A stretch of 12,913 nucleotides of DNA, from positions 1-12,913 of the forward strand of contig CABGHH010000029.1 of the NCBI GenBank assembly GCA_902158745.1, given 5' to 3'. Position numbers and translations under genes: made by a program. Below the pieces are notes generated by a model. The model worked only from the letters and a program-made list of their open reading frames with translations. It did not search any database and had not been told where the DNA came from. Origin of the DNA: Candidatus Methanolliviera sp. GoM_asphalt. GTDB lineage: Archaea; Halobacteriota; Methanoliparia; Methanoliparales; Methanoliparaceae. This document shows, in pieces, positions 1 through 6,577 of this stretch. The stretch's first letter is position 1. Every line of letters begins with the position of its first letter.

Positions 1-248
1 GTAACATGCTTTACTTTCTTTGCCATTGGTATTGCAAGTGATCCAGTTCCGCAACCTATATCCAGAACAGTCCAATTCTGATTAAGTTTAATCCTCTGCA
101 TCACTTTTTCTGAGTAATCATCTTTCTTCATCCATTCATTCATTCTTTTCGCAAGATCATCCCATTGTTTCACCTTTTCATGCTTTCCAGAGACTTTCTT
201 CATCGCCTCCTTCCACATTTCGTTCCAGTCGATTTGATTTAGTTCCAT
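1..248 (-). CDS. Class I SAM-dependent methyltransferase, N-terminal part (runs off the left edge)
   Basis: Only the first 82 codons are present; the 3' end lies outside the window. The N-terminus begins MELNQIDWNEMWKEAMKK, a tryptophan-rich, charged helical segment, followed at residues 61-76 by VLDIGCGTGSLAIPMA. This is motif I, the glycine-rich S-adenosylmethionine-binding loop of Rossmann-fold methyltransferases. The start codon overlaps the stop of the upstream double binding-protein gene as TAATG, sharing one base, so the two genes are probably translationally coupled and belong to one operon. From general knowledge, methyltransferases with this DWNE-W-KEA type of N-terminus are found beside iron-type ABC transporter genes in methanogens and some anaerobic bacteria; the methyl acceptor is unknown to me. 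The acceptor-binding part is not visible, so no substrate can be assigned. It differs clearly from the second methyltransferase at 5858-6532. Confidence 0.88.
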   Translation of the reverse strand, partial: MELNQIDWNEMWKEAMKKVSGKHEKVKQWDDLAKRMNEWMKKDDYSEKVMQRIKLNQNWTVLDIGCGTGSLAIPMAKKVKHV

Positions 249-2239
249 TAAGATTCCTCTTTTAAGATTTGAGCAATCTCTTCGTCGGTGATATCATAAC
301 CGTAGAACTTTGAATAGAACTCCTTAACCTCTTCTTCCATCTGAAAGTTGATCTTTTCAGGGTGCAATTTATAGAGAGTCCATTCCATACCTAAGAGCGA
401 CTCCGGAACACCAATATACCAGCAAGATATATAGTCAGGTATTTGAAAGACTTGTTTATTCTTGACGGCTTTGATGCTAGCTAACCGCGGATTAGAGAGA
501 ATATCATCTTTAGTATCGCTAGAGCAGAAGGAATTAACCAAGATGATATCCGGGTTCCATGATATCAATTGCTCAATGGTGATCTCCGAATACAGTCCAC
601 CGATAACATCAGCAGCTACATTTATGCCTCCACAAAGTTCCAGCATATAGCTCTCAATTGACGCAGATGTGCATGTGTTTAAGATGCCGTGACTGGTCAT
701 GTAGACCTGCGGCTTCTCATTCTCAGGAATCTGCGAAGCGACAATAACAACATTTTCCATCTTCTGGTTATAATAGGATACCAACCCTTCAGCTCGTGAC
801 TCCTTATCTAAAGCTTGCCCCACAACCAGCATAGACCTTTTAAGAGATTGAATGGTGTTCACGTCAATATAAACCACAGGAAAATATGACTCGTAGTTCT
901 GCATCGTAGTTTCACGATTCCTGATGCTGGCGAAGACAACATCTGGTTCCAGTGATAGCAGTTCCTCGATATTAATGCCCTTGAATTGATGACCAACATT
1001 TACAATGTCTTTAAATTTTGGCTCCATATCCTTTAAGACTTGATTATTCACATCTAAGCAATCAATACCAACTAAGTGGTCTACTCCATCAATTGCATAA
1101 ACTATCGGTGTTGCCGGAGGATAAACCGTAACAATATTCTTTACTTTAGATGGTAAAGTTACGCTCCTCCCGGCCATATCAACTATTGTTTTAGTAGAGC
1201 TAGAGAGAGCTGGGCCACTGTACTCGATTCCGTAAACCTTCTTGTAAAACTCGTTGACCTCAGCATCAATATCAATGTCGGAAAACTTATCAGGATGAAG
1301 CTTGGTAGCTAACCACTCTATGCAAAAGATATCCCTGAGTGAGCCGAAATCCCAGCCCCATTCTGGTAGCGTATAAACCTCTTTATTTTTCACGGCTTCC
1401 ACATCGGCCATCCTTGGATCAGACAATATGTCTTCGGCCGTAGTGCCATGATGAGTAATAATTACCTGTGGATTCGCAGCAAGTATCTGCTCTATTGATA
1501 ACTGGACATGGACACCACTGGCTTCAGCAGCAATGTTAAAACCACCCGCTGTCCTTATTTGTTCATCCTCAAAGGTGCCTGATCCATAAGTCCCAAAAGT
1601 GCCATCTCGGAGTGAGACGTAGAGAACTCTTGGGCGCTCACTTTGAGGAAGATCTCCAACCCGGGAAGTAACTAAATCAATCTTACTCTGCAAATAAGCA
1701 ATTAGTCCTTCTGCTTCTTTTTCCTTCCCCGCACATTCGGCTACTATTCTTATATCATCCATACAGCTGTCTACGGATTCAAATTTAGCCGCTACCACTG
1801 GTATGCCATACTGCTCTAAATCCTCCACCCACCCAGTTCCAACCCCACTAACCAGTACTACATCCGGGTCCAGCGCCAATACCTCTTCAATATTCACCGG
1901 CTTAGGGCCACCTCCAGGGGAAGAAAGATCTTGGAGTTCAGGGTACATTCTATATATCAATTCACCGTAGCCCGTCCCCCGCTTTACCCACTCATCCACT
2001 CCTACTATCTTGTCTTGTGCTCCCAGCACGCTGATTATTTCCGTGCTGGTAACGGAAAGAGAGACAATCCTCTCTACATCCATAGGAAGCTCAACGCTTC
2101 TACCGAGAGAATCAACTATCGTCCTCGTCTCTTGAGCAGACTCCAATCTCTCTTGACTTACAAAGGTGCCATAGCCAATACTTACTACAACGGCAATAAT
2201 TGCGACCAAAGCCAAAATTTTAAGTTTTTTATCCTTCAT
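248..2239 (-). CDS. Membrane-anchored tandem (two-domain) class III solute-binding protein
   Basis: This 663-residue protein probably captures a solute outside the membrane for an ABC importer. Residues 1-7 are lysine-rich and about 8-27 form one hydrophobic segment with no lipobox cysteine, so it is an N-terminal anchor or an unusual signal peptide. Two complete PF01497-type (BtuF/FepB/HemV-like) domains follow, about 40-340 and 350-650. Each opens with a TIVD-GRSV-LP strand, has EE(V/L)L-L(D/E)PDVV near the end of lobe 1, and ends with AVKNK-V followed by LHP and EFY-K-YG. Single-domain proteins of this family usually have about 300-380 residues, so this is a real duplication or fusion. Domain 2 (LCGGINVA) is closer to the neighbouring single-domain protein; domain 1 has RTAGGFNIA and GWDFGS. 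I chose ATG at 2239, because an in-frame GTG at 2248 is part of the Shine-Dalgarno sequence. The ligand is unknown. Confidence 0.9.
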   Translation of the reverse strand: MKDKKLKILALVAIIAVVVSIGYGTFVSQERLESAQETRTIVDSLGRSVELPMDVERIVSLSVTSTEIISVLGAQDKIVGVDEWVKRGTGYGELIYRMYPELQDLSSPGGGPKPVNIEEVLALDPDVVLVSGVGTGWVEDLEQYGIPVVAAKFESVDSCMDDIRIVAECAGKEKEAEGLIAYLQSKIDLVTSRVGDLPQSERPRVLYVSLRDGTFGTYGSGTFEDEQIRTAGGFNIAAEASGVHVQLSIEQILAANPQVIITHHGTTAEDILSDPRMADVEAVKNKEVYTLPEWGWDFGSLRDIFCIEWLATKLHPDKFSDIDIDAEVNEFYKKVYGIEYSGPALSSSTKTIVDMAGRSVTLPSKVKNIVTVYPPATPIVYAIDGVDHLVGIDCLDVNNQVLKDMEPKFKDIVNVGHQFKGINIEELLSLEPDVVFASIRNRETTMQNYESYFPVVYIDVNTIQSLKRSMLVVGQALDKESRAEGLVSYYNQKMENVVIVASQIPENEKPQVYMTSHGILNTCTSASIESYMLELCGGINVAADVIGGLYSEITIEQLISWNPDIILVNSFCSSDTKDDILSNPRLASIKAVKNKQVFQIPDYISCWYIGVPESLLGMEWTLYKLHPEKINFQMEEEVKEFYSKFYGYDITDEEIAQILKEES
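2199..2233 (-). repeat. Duplicated signal-anchor coding segment, copy A
   Basis: These 35 bases encode part of the KDKKLKILALVAI anchor of the tandem binding protein. They match 3289-3323 at 32 of 35 positions, showing that the two adjacent binding-protein genes share a duplicated 5' end. Confidence 0.75.
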
Positions 2240-3335
2240 TTTTATCACCTTTTCCCGGATTTAGAATATCATAAACTTCTTCATCTGTAAGATTGTAATG
2301 ATAAAATTTTGAATAGAACTCCTTTGTTAGACTATTAAGGTCTAAATCCTCAAATCTTTCGGGATACAATATTTTTGCTGTCCACGGTATTCCAATGATC
2401 CTATTTGCACCATGAGGACGGTCAAACCAGCAGAATGGAGCATCCGGTGTAAGGTACACCTCACGGTTTTTGACTGCTGTTACATTCTGCCACAGAGGGT
2501 TTGAGAACACATTCTTGTAGAAGATAGGGTCTCTAGCTATGATCACATCTGGATCCCACTTTAGCACCTGCTCTATAGAGACTTCTCTCATGCCCATACC
2601 TTTCTTTAAAGGGCATTTAGCAACATTGATGCCACCACATAGCTCTATCAGTTGAGAGTGGGTAGAGCCTTTTGGGTCTGTCATCAAACCTTGCGGTCCT
2701 TCGGCATAGTAAACCCTCTTTTTTTCACTTTCAGGAATCTGTGATACTCTAATATTAACATCATTCATTATTTTATTATAGAAAGATATCAACTCTGCTG
2801 CCTTTTCTTCTTCCCCCAATATTTCCCCCAAGAATCTGATTGGTGCTTCATTGGCCGTGATATCGGCGGTGGCCGTTACGCCCACAACAGGAATCTCGCC
2901 AAATTTTTGTTGTCTTTCTATTATCGTAGTATTTAGGTCTCCTTGGGTGGTAAACCCCTCTAAGACTATATCTGGATTCATTGATATCATATTCTCATAA
3001 TTAGCGCTTTGCTTACCAAACCAACCCCCTACAACAGGAAGATTCAGATATTTGGAAGACATATAACTCCCCCCAGGCTTAAAATTCCACCCCATCAATT
3101 TGTCTGGAGCCAGCATATACACAATCATGGTTGTTGGAGGAGAAGTGCCTATAACCCTGTTCACTTCCACAGGCATCTCGACCGTTCTTCCCGCCATATC
3201 GGTGATCGTTCTCGTCTCTTTTGTAGCGGATTCTGTGTCCTGTTGACTCGTATAAACATAGGCACCAATACTCGCCACAATCACAACGATTGCGACCAGA
3301 GCTAAAATTTTGAGTTTTTTATCTTTATCTGTCAT
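2229..3335 (-). CDS. Membrane-anchored class III solute-binding protein (one domain)
   Basis: This 368-residue protein is a likely extracellular ligand-binding subunit of an ABC importer of the iron-complex/cobalamin/heme type (PF01497; HemV-2-like). Residues 1-7 are charged and about 8-28 are hydrophobic (KILALVAIVVIVASIGAYVY), with no lipobox cysteine. The binding domain spans about 42-350: TITDMAGRTVEMP opens lobe 1, MISMNPDIVLEG closes it, and lobe 2 has ELCGGINVAK, KWDPDVIIARDP, AVKNREVYLTPDAPFCWFDR and ILYPERF. The C-terminal YNLTDEEVYDIL recurs as YDITDEEIAQIL in the next gene. Its last 11 bases overlap the start of the tandem binding protein (ATG-AAG-GAT-AA). A GGAAG sequence about nine bases before ATG 3335 may serve as ribosome site. 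No permease or ATPase is in the window, so the transport partner is inferred. Iron chelates, corrinoids, heme-like molecules and molybdate are all known ligands in this fold. Confidence 0.9.
   Translation of the reverse strand: MTDKDKKLKILALVAIVVIVASIGAYVYTSQQDTESATKETRTITDMAGRTVEMPVEVNRVIGTSPPTTMIVYMLAPDKLMGWNFKPGGSYMSSKYLNLPVVGGWFGKQSANYENMISMNPDIVLEGFTTQGDLNTTIIERQQKFGEIPVVGVTATADITANEAPIRFLGEILGEEEKAAELISFYNKIMNDVNIRVSQIPESEKKRVYYAEGPQGLMTDPKGSTHSQLIELCGGINVAKCPLKKGMGMREVSIEQVLKWDPDVIIARDPIFYKNVFSNPLWQNVTAVKNREVYLTPDAPFCWFDRPHGANRIIGIPWTAKILYPERFEDLDLNSLTKEFYSKFYHYNLTDEEVYDILNPGKGDKNEG
2244..2249 (-). promoter_or_regulatory. Shine-Dalgarno site that decides the start of the tandem binding protein
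   Basis: GGTGAT lies four bases before ATG at 2239 and matches the ATCACC found near archaeal 16S rRNA 3' ends. The upstream in-frame GTG (2246-2248) is inside this site, so it is unlikely to be the start codon. Confidence 0.7.
3289..3323 (-). repeat. Duplicated signal-anchor coding segment, copy B
   Basis: Partner of 2199-2233, with 32 of 35 bases identical. It encodes the anchor of the single-domain binding protein. Confidence 0.75.
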
Positions 3336-3441
3336 TTTTATATACTTCCTTTGGTATCAATATTTTTGCATTTGAATCATTAGGTCTCCCAACTCTTCTG
3401 TTATCCTTGAGAGACTGTGCAAGTATCCAATGACCCTTCAT
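3325..3441 (-). CDS. Possible 38-residue small protein or leader ORF ahead of the binding-protein genes
   Basis: I do not recognise this product. It begins MKGHWILAQSLKDNRR and ends EVYKNDR, is basic, and has no membrane segment or cysteine. The support is translational. A full GGTGAT site stands four bases before its ATG, and the 17 bases GGTGATAAAAATGAAGG are identical to those at the start of the tandem binding protein. Its stop overlaps the next gene by 11 bases as ATG-ACA-GAT-AA, the same geometry as the following junction (ATG-AAG-GAT-AA). It is therefore probably translated and may couple or tune translation of the 368-residue protein. It may be the collapsed remnant of another tandem copy, or a regulatory leader peptide. 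It could also be a chance frame. Confidence 0.45.
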   Translation of the reverse strand: MKGHWILAQSLKDNRRVGRPNDSNAKILIPKEVYKNDR

Positions 3442-3445
3442 TTTT

Positions 3446-3451
3446 ATCACC
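3446..3451 (-). promoter_or_regulatory. Shine-Dalgarno site of the 38-codon ORF
   Basis: GGTGAT lies four bases before ATG 3441 in the same GGTGATAAAAATGA context as two other starts in the cluster (2239 and 5278). Confidence 0.6.
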
Positions 3452-3462
3452 GGTGGATTTTT

Positions 3463-3490
3463 TATATAAAAACTTTCCTTTTTTAAAAAG
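3463..3490 (-). promoter_or_regulatory. Promoter region of the binding-protein operon
   Basis: On the minus strand a TATA-like box, TTTATATA (3470-3463), is preceded by purine-rich AAAGGAAAG that could act as BRE. Initiation about 26 bp downstream would fall at or next to ATG 3441, which would exclude the Shine-Dalgarno site at 3446-3451. A second AT-rich box (TTTTTAAAA, around 3481-3489) would start about 18 bases upstream of that ATG and retain the site. Which box is used cannot be decided from sequence. Confidence 0.5.
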
Positions 3491-3510
3491 TAAAACAAAA
3501 ATATTTGATA
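3489..3510 (+). promoter_or_regulatory. 22-bp conserved motif, copy 1 (candidate Tfx operator)
   Basis: The pattern is AGTAAA-N2-AAAA-N2-ATTTGATA; here the variable pairs are AC and AT. It lies between the radical SAM stop and the binding-protein promoter, about 20-45 bp upstream of the TATA-like boxes. It shares 18 invariant positions with copies at 6746-6767 and 6796-6817. Its minus strand is T-rich and could also help end transcription of the radical SAM gene. Confidence 0.6.
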
Positions 3511-3535
3511 TAGAAGAGATAGGAAGATAAAGCTT

Positions 3536-5278
3536 TCATCTTGCCGAAGCTCTGTGAAATGACCTATTCGGTTCTATCGAAGAGAATTTTAGCCGATAAA
3601 ATCTCCAATAAAATTTATCCGCTTCCTCCTCCATATCAAAATTGAATATCTCTGGATGAATTTTATTTGCAATGCACATCAATCCCAATATCCATCTCGG
3701 ACTTCCAAAATCCCAGCCCGGATAGATTCGATATACATTCTTATCTTTAATCGCATCTACAACCAAATCATTCTTTAGACAATAATCATAAAAATCAGAG
3801 ACAGGAGAAGATAAGAAACCGGATATAAAAACAACCTCTGGATTAAGATCGTTAAATTCGTCTCTTGAAATATTGATTCCAGGTTTTCCCTTTCTTTTTA
3901 TCAGTTTATTTACACTCTTTCCGCCCGCCGTCTCGACGAGATCGTTCTCGAATCTCTCTTTGTTCAGTGCAAATAGAGGATACCCCATCGAGTAATATAC
4001 CCTTGGTTCATCGGCACCTTTAGATCTTGAAGCGATAAAGTCCACTTTTCTCTCTATATAACCGATTAATTCTTCTCCTTTCTCTTCTCTATTGCTCAAT
4101 TTTGCGAAATATCTTATTATATTAAGATAAGAATCGATCTTCTGTATCTTTTCATGGAATTCTTTGAAGTAATCACTTCTTATAACATCAGACCAAATCT
4201 TTCCAATGTCTTTATCGTCGGCATCGACCGCCACTAATATCGCGTGAATCATCTCCAAAGCTCTCGTATATCTGTATCCTCCAAAGAAACCCTTTTCATC
4301 GAATTGCTCACCGCTTATGACCCCCTCAAACGGAATTTTATATCCACATTCGCACAAACCTTCGGATCTGTTTTTGATTACTCTTGATCCCATCGGGCCA
4401 TAAAACTCCCGCTCAAATACCGTTTTTCCACAATTTGAACAGATCGTATTTAGATATTTTGTTCCTGGCGAGTTGAATAGATAAACATAGTTCAGATAAT
4501 CTCTTAATTCGTCACACAACACCTCTGATTCTCTTATCGTCGGTTCAAGATCGATGCTTGCATCTCCAAATGGTATAAACCGCATGACTTGAAATGGAAT
4601 ATCTTTAGAGATCGATGAGACATATCTTGCAGTCTTTATTACTTCGTCCTCAGATCCCTTTATATATACCGTGGCGACCTCGACGTGCACATTACTATCG
4701 TATAGTAATTTTAAATTTCTGAATACAAACTTTGAACTTTTGGCCCCACATGATCTATATCTATCATCTGAATATCCCTTGATGCCGATATTTACGAAAT
4801 CTATATGGGGAATTAATTCTCTCAGTGCTTTTTCCGTAAAATAGGCATTTGTCGAGCATCCAACAAATAAACCGTTATCCTTTGCTCTTTTTGCAAGGTC
4901 TTTGAACGTATAATATGAGACGGTCGGCTCGTTGATGAAGAAGGAAATTCCAATACAGTTCTCGGCGATCGCCTCTTTAACAATATCTTCTGACCTCATT
5001 CTTTTTAGTATTCCAGACACGGAATTGGCTTGATCGACCAAGATCTTAGATATGCACCCATTACATTTAAAATTGCATCCCACGGTGCCTACTTGTAGAA
5101 ATTTCCCCTTTGGATAAAAGTGCAAGATCGGCATCGTTTCGATTGAGACGGGAAATATGGCAAGGTACATATTCGGAAATCTCTCAACGATCTTGCCATT
5201 TTTATTAAGATACATCTTACAGGCGCCAAACTTACCCTCTTTGATCTCGCAACCGATCTCGCAGATGTTGCATCTCAT
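3536..5278 (-). CDS. Radical SAM protein (AmrS/PflA-activase-like) fused to a binding-protein lobe
   Basis: This 580-residue protein has no signal peptide and should be cytoplasmic. Cysteines 3, 6, 10 and 20 form an N-terminal cluster like that of COG1180/AmrS proteins. GTVGCNFKCNGC gives the radical SAM CX3CX2C motif (Cys 68, 72, 75), which binds the [4Fe-4S] cluster that cleaves SAM. The barrel runs to about 270. A zinc-ribbon-like set follows (Cys 280, 283, 309, 311), also common in AmrS relatives. From about 388 to 563 the sequence becomes the linker helix and C-terminal lobe of a PF01497 binding protein: RVYYSMGYPLFA, ETAGGKSVN, LNPEVVFISG, AIKDKNVY, GWDFGS, KIHPEIF. Lobe 1 is missing. 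GWDFGS is shared with domain 1 of the tandem binding protein, suggesting a related ligand. ATG 5278 was chosen because the GTG at 5287 lies in GGTGAT. The substrate is unknown; dedicated cofactor chemistry on an imported ligand is inference. Confidence 0.88.
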   Translation of the reverse strand: MRCNICEIGCEIKEGKFGACKMYLNKNGKIVERFPNMYLAIFPVSIETMPILHFYPKGKFLQVGTVGCNFKCNGCISKILVDQANSVSGILKRMRSEDIVKEAIAENCIGISFFINEPTVSYYTFKDLAKRAKDNGLFVGCSTNAYFTEKALRELIPHIDFVNIGIKGYSDDRYRSCGAKSSKFVFRNLKLLYDSNVHVEVATVYIKGSEDEVIKTARYVSSISKDIPFQVMRFIPFGDASIDLEPTIRESEVLCDELRDYLNYVYLFNSPGTKYLNTICSNCGKTVFEREFYGPMGSRVIKNRSEGLCECGYKIPFEGVISGEQFDEKGFFGGYRYTRALEMIHAILVAVDADDKDIGKIWSDVIRSDYFKEFHEKIQKIDSYLNIIRYFAKLSNREEKGEELIGYIERKVDFIASRSKGADEPRVYYSMGYPLFALNKERFENDLVETAGGKSVNKLIKRKGKPGINISRDEFNDLNPEVVFISGFLSSPVSDFYDYCLKNDLVVDAIKDKNVYRIYPGWDFGSPRWILGLMCIANKIHPEIFNFDMEEEADKFYWRFYRLKFSSIEPNRSFHRASAR

Positions 5279-5282
5279 TTTT

Positions 5283-5288
5283 ATCACC
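5283..5288 (-). promoter_or_regulatory. Shine-Dalgarno site of the radical SAM gene, overlapping the previous stop
   Basis: GGTGAT precedes ATG 5278 by four bases and contains the TGA stop of the PsbP-like gene (5286-5284). Ribosomes ending the upstream gene therefore stop on the next gene's binding site, which suggests coupling. Confidence 0.65.
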
Positions 5289-5883
5289 AGATAAACTCGA
5301 ATGAATCGATCATTTTATTTGTCATCTCAAGATATGGTTTAGATAGAATAGATAGATTTGGTGATCCGTATGAAATCAAATATCCTACTTCGTTTTTAAT
5401 GGCAAAAATACGTGTTGTTTTAAAAATCCCTACCCTGACTATCTGTTTTTTCGCCAATACTCCATCCACTAAGGTATCACTCTCTTCTATCACCTTGAAA
5501 AAAGGCACTCCTAATTTTTTTGAATTGGATGTTACTATCTCTGTCCATTCTTCTAAAGTCAGATCTTCAATAGGTATCTCTTCAAGTGGTTCTTCCTTCG
5601 ACTTAAAACGATGAGCTACCTTCCTCACTTCGATAGCAACACTCCAATATTTCTTTGTAATTCCTTCTTCTGGTAGGGAAAAGGTTATTATCATAATATT
5701 TGGGATAGATGCACTTTTGTGCAAATTCCAGCTACCAGGATAATCTATCTTAAAGCCCCACTCTTTTGATTCATAGGTTTTCCATTCTTCTCCTGAATTA
5801 GCCACCACTGAGAGATGACCGACAAGTAAAACAACGATTACCAAACAGGCTATTATTTCAAACAATTTTTTTATCGATTTCAT
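5284..5883 (-). CDS. Secreted or membrane-anchored PsbP-like protein
   Basis: This 199-residue protein begins MKSIKKLFEIIACLVIVVLL, a basic start plus a hydrophobic stretch to about residue 28, typical of a signal peptide or N-terminal anchor. Cysteine 13 is inside the hydrophobic core and is not a lipobox. The mature part opens with WKTYESKEWGFKIDYPGSW (34-52), the Y-x(n)-GF-I-YP-W pattern of PsbP-like secreted proteins in archaea and bacteria. These have an alpha/beta fold, and outside photosynthesis their function is mostly unknown. The gene starts 26 bases inside the methyltransferase gene, after an AGGGGAT sequence, and ends in the ribosome site of the radical SAM gene, so it belongs to the same operon. 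A role in the extracellular step of uptake is only inferred from its position. Confidence 0.75.
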   Translation of the reverse strand: MKSIKKLFEIIACLVIVVLLVGHLSVVANSGEEWKTYESKEWGFKIDYPGSWNLHKSASIPNIMIITFSLPEEGITKKYWSVAIEVRKVAHRFKSKEEPLEEIPIEDLTLEEWTEIVTSNSKKLGVPFFKVIEESDTLVDGVLAKKQIVRVGIFKTTRIFAIKNEVGYLISYGSPNLSILSKPYLEMTNKMIDSFEFIW

Positions 5884-6532
5884 CTATAAAATCCCCTTTT
5901 TCAATCACGATCCACAACCCAGAATCATCATTTATCACATTATAATTAGAAATTTTCGCATCATTCAAAGCATCTTTAAACGCTTCAACGGTGTTTTTTC
6001 CAAGTCTTTCTTTAACACCTTTTTTCCATCCTGGAAATATCTTCTCCATCTCTCTCGTTACCTTCTCTCTCAATTCTGCCGTTCCAAATCCTCCACCGAT
6101 ATATGTTCTACCATTCGGCTTTAAGACGCGATAGATCTCCTTAAACGCCCCTACTTTATCCTCCCAAAAGAATACAGATCCCCTGCTCACGATCAAATCT
6201 GCAAAATTGTCTGGAAATGGCATATCATGGACATCTGCTACAACTATAACGATCTTCTTGGACAATCCCTCGGTTTCAACATTCTTTTCAGCAATCCTGC
6301 ACATCTCCTCTGAGATGTCGAGGGCATGAATCTTCAAATCGGTTATCTTTGCAAGCGCAATAGCTAATGGTGCAGGGCCACTCCCCACATCGATGCAGAT
6401 ACCCTCTTTTATCTTACATCTCTCCACGATCTGTCGGGTAACTACGGGATGCAACGGTGCAAAGATCGTCTTTGTAATATCATCAAAGTATTTAGGGGTG
6501 ATCTCGTCCAAATTTCTTGTATTATCTGTCAT
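5858..6532 (-). CDS. Class I SAM-dependent methyltransferase, UbiE-like
   Basis: This 224-residue soluble protein has the complete Rossmann methyltransferase core. Motif I is CIDVGSGPAPLAIAL (46-60), the acidic residue after strand 2 is in ALDISEEM (Asp 72), ADVHDMPFPDNFADLIVSR (99-117) covers motifs II and III, and VLKPNG (136-141) is the usual post-motif turn. YIGGGFGTAEL (144-154) and DDSGLWIVIEKG (202-213) are distinctive for its subgroup. It is the first gene of the minus-strand block. GGTGA stands six bases before ATG 6532, and the 3' end overlaps the PsbP-like gene by 26 bases. The substrate is unknown. Its place beside a radical SAM protein and binding proteins suggests modification of the imported ligand or a cofactor, which is inference. 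It is not closely similar to the methyltransferase at the left edge. Confidence 0.88.
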   Translation of the reverse strand: MTDNTRNLDEITPKYFDDITKTIFAPLHPVVTRQIVERCKIKEGICIDVGSGPAPLAIALAKITDLKIHALDISEEMCRIAEKNVETEGLSKKIVIVVADVHDMPFPDNFADLIVSRGSVFFWEDKVGAFKEIYRVLKPNGRTYIGGGFGTAELREKVTREMEKIFPGWKKGVKERLGKNTVEAFKDALNDAKISNYNVINDDSGLWIVIEKGDFIDEIDKKIV

Positions 6533-6563
6533 CTCATTTCACCTTATATGATATATCTCTTAC

Positions 6564-6577
6564 CTTATATTATACAT
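6564..6577 (-). promoter_or_regulatory. Probable TATA box of the methyltransferase/radical SAM operon
   Basis: On the minus strand TGTATAATATAAGG is centred about 38 bp before ATG 6532. Initiation about 26 bp downstream would give a short leader of roughly 12 bases that keeps the GGTGA site at 6539-6543. A second TATA-like string (GATATATC, near 6550-6557) lies too close to the start to fit a normal leader. Confidence 0.45.

Noticed and set aside
1931..2290. Plus-strand open frames opposite the binding-protein genes, and similar frames opposite pheS, trpS and panE.
   Set aside because: They lie wholly antisense to well-supported genes, lack ribosome sites and have low-complexity, Ser/Leu/Pro-rich products, as expected for shadows.
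3487..3505. T-rich minus-strand stretch as a terminator of the radical SAM operon.
   Set aside because: It is compatible with an archaeal U-rich terminator, but it coincides with the 22-bp motif, and the exact conservation of AGTAAA and TTTGATA in the other copies is better explained by protein binding. Not listed separately.
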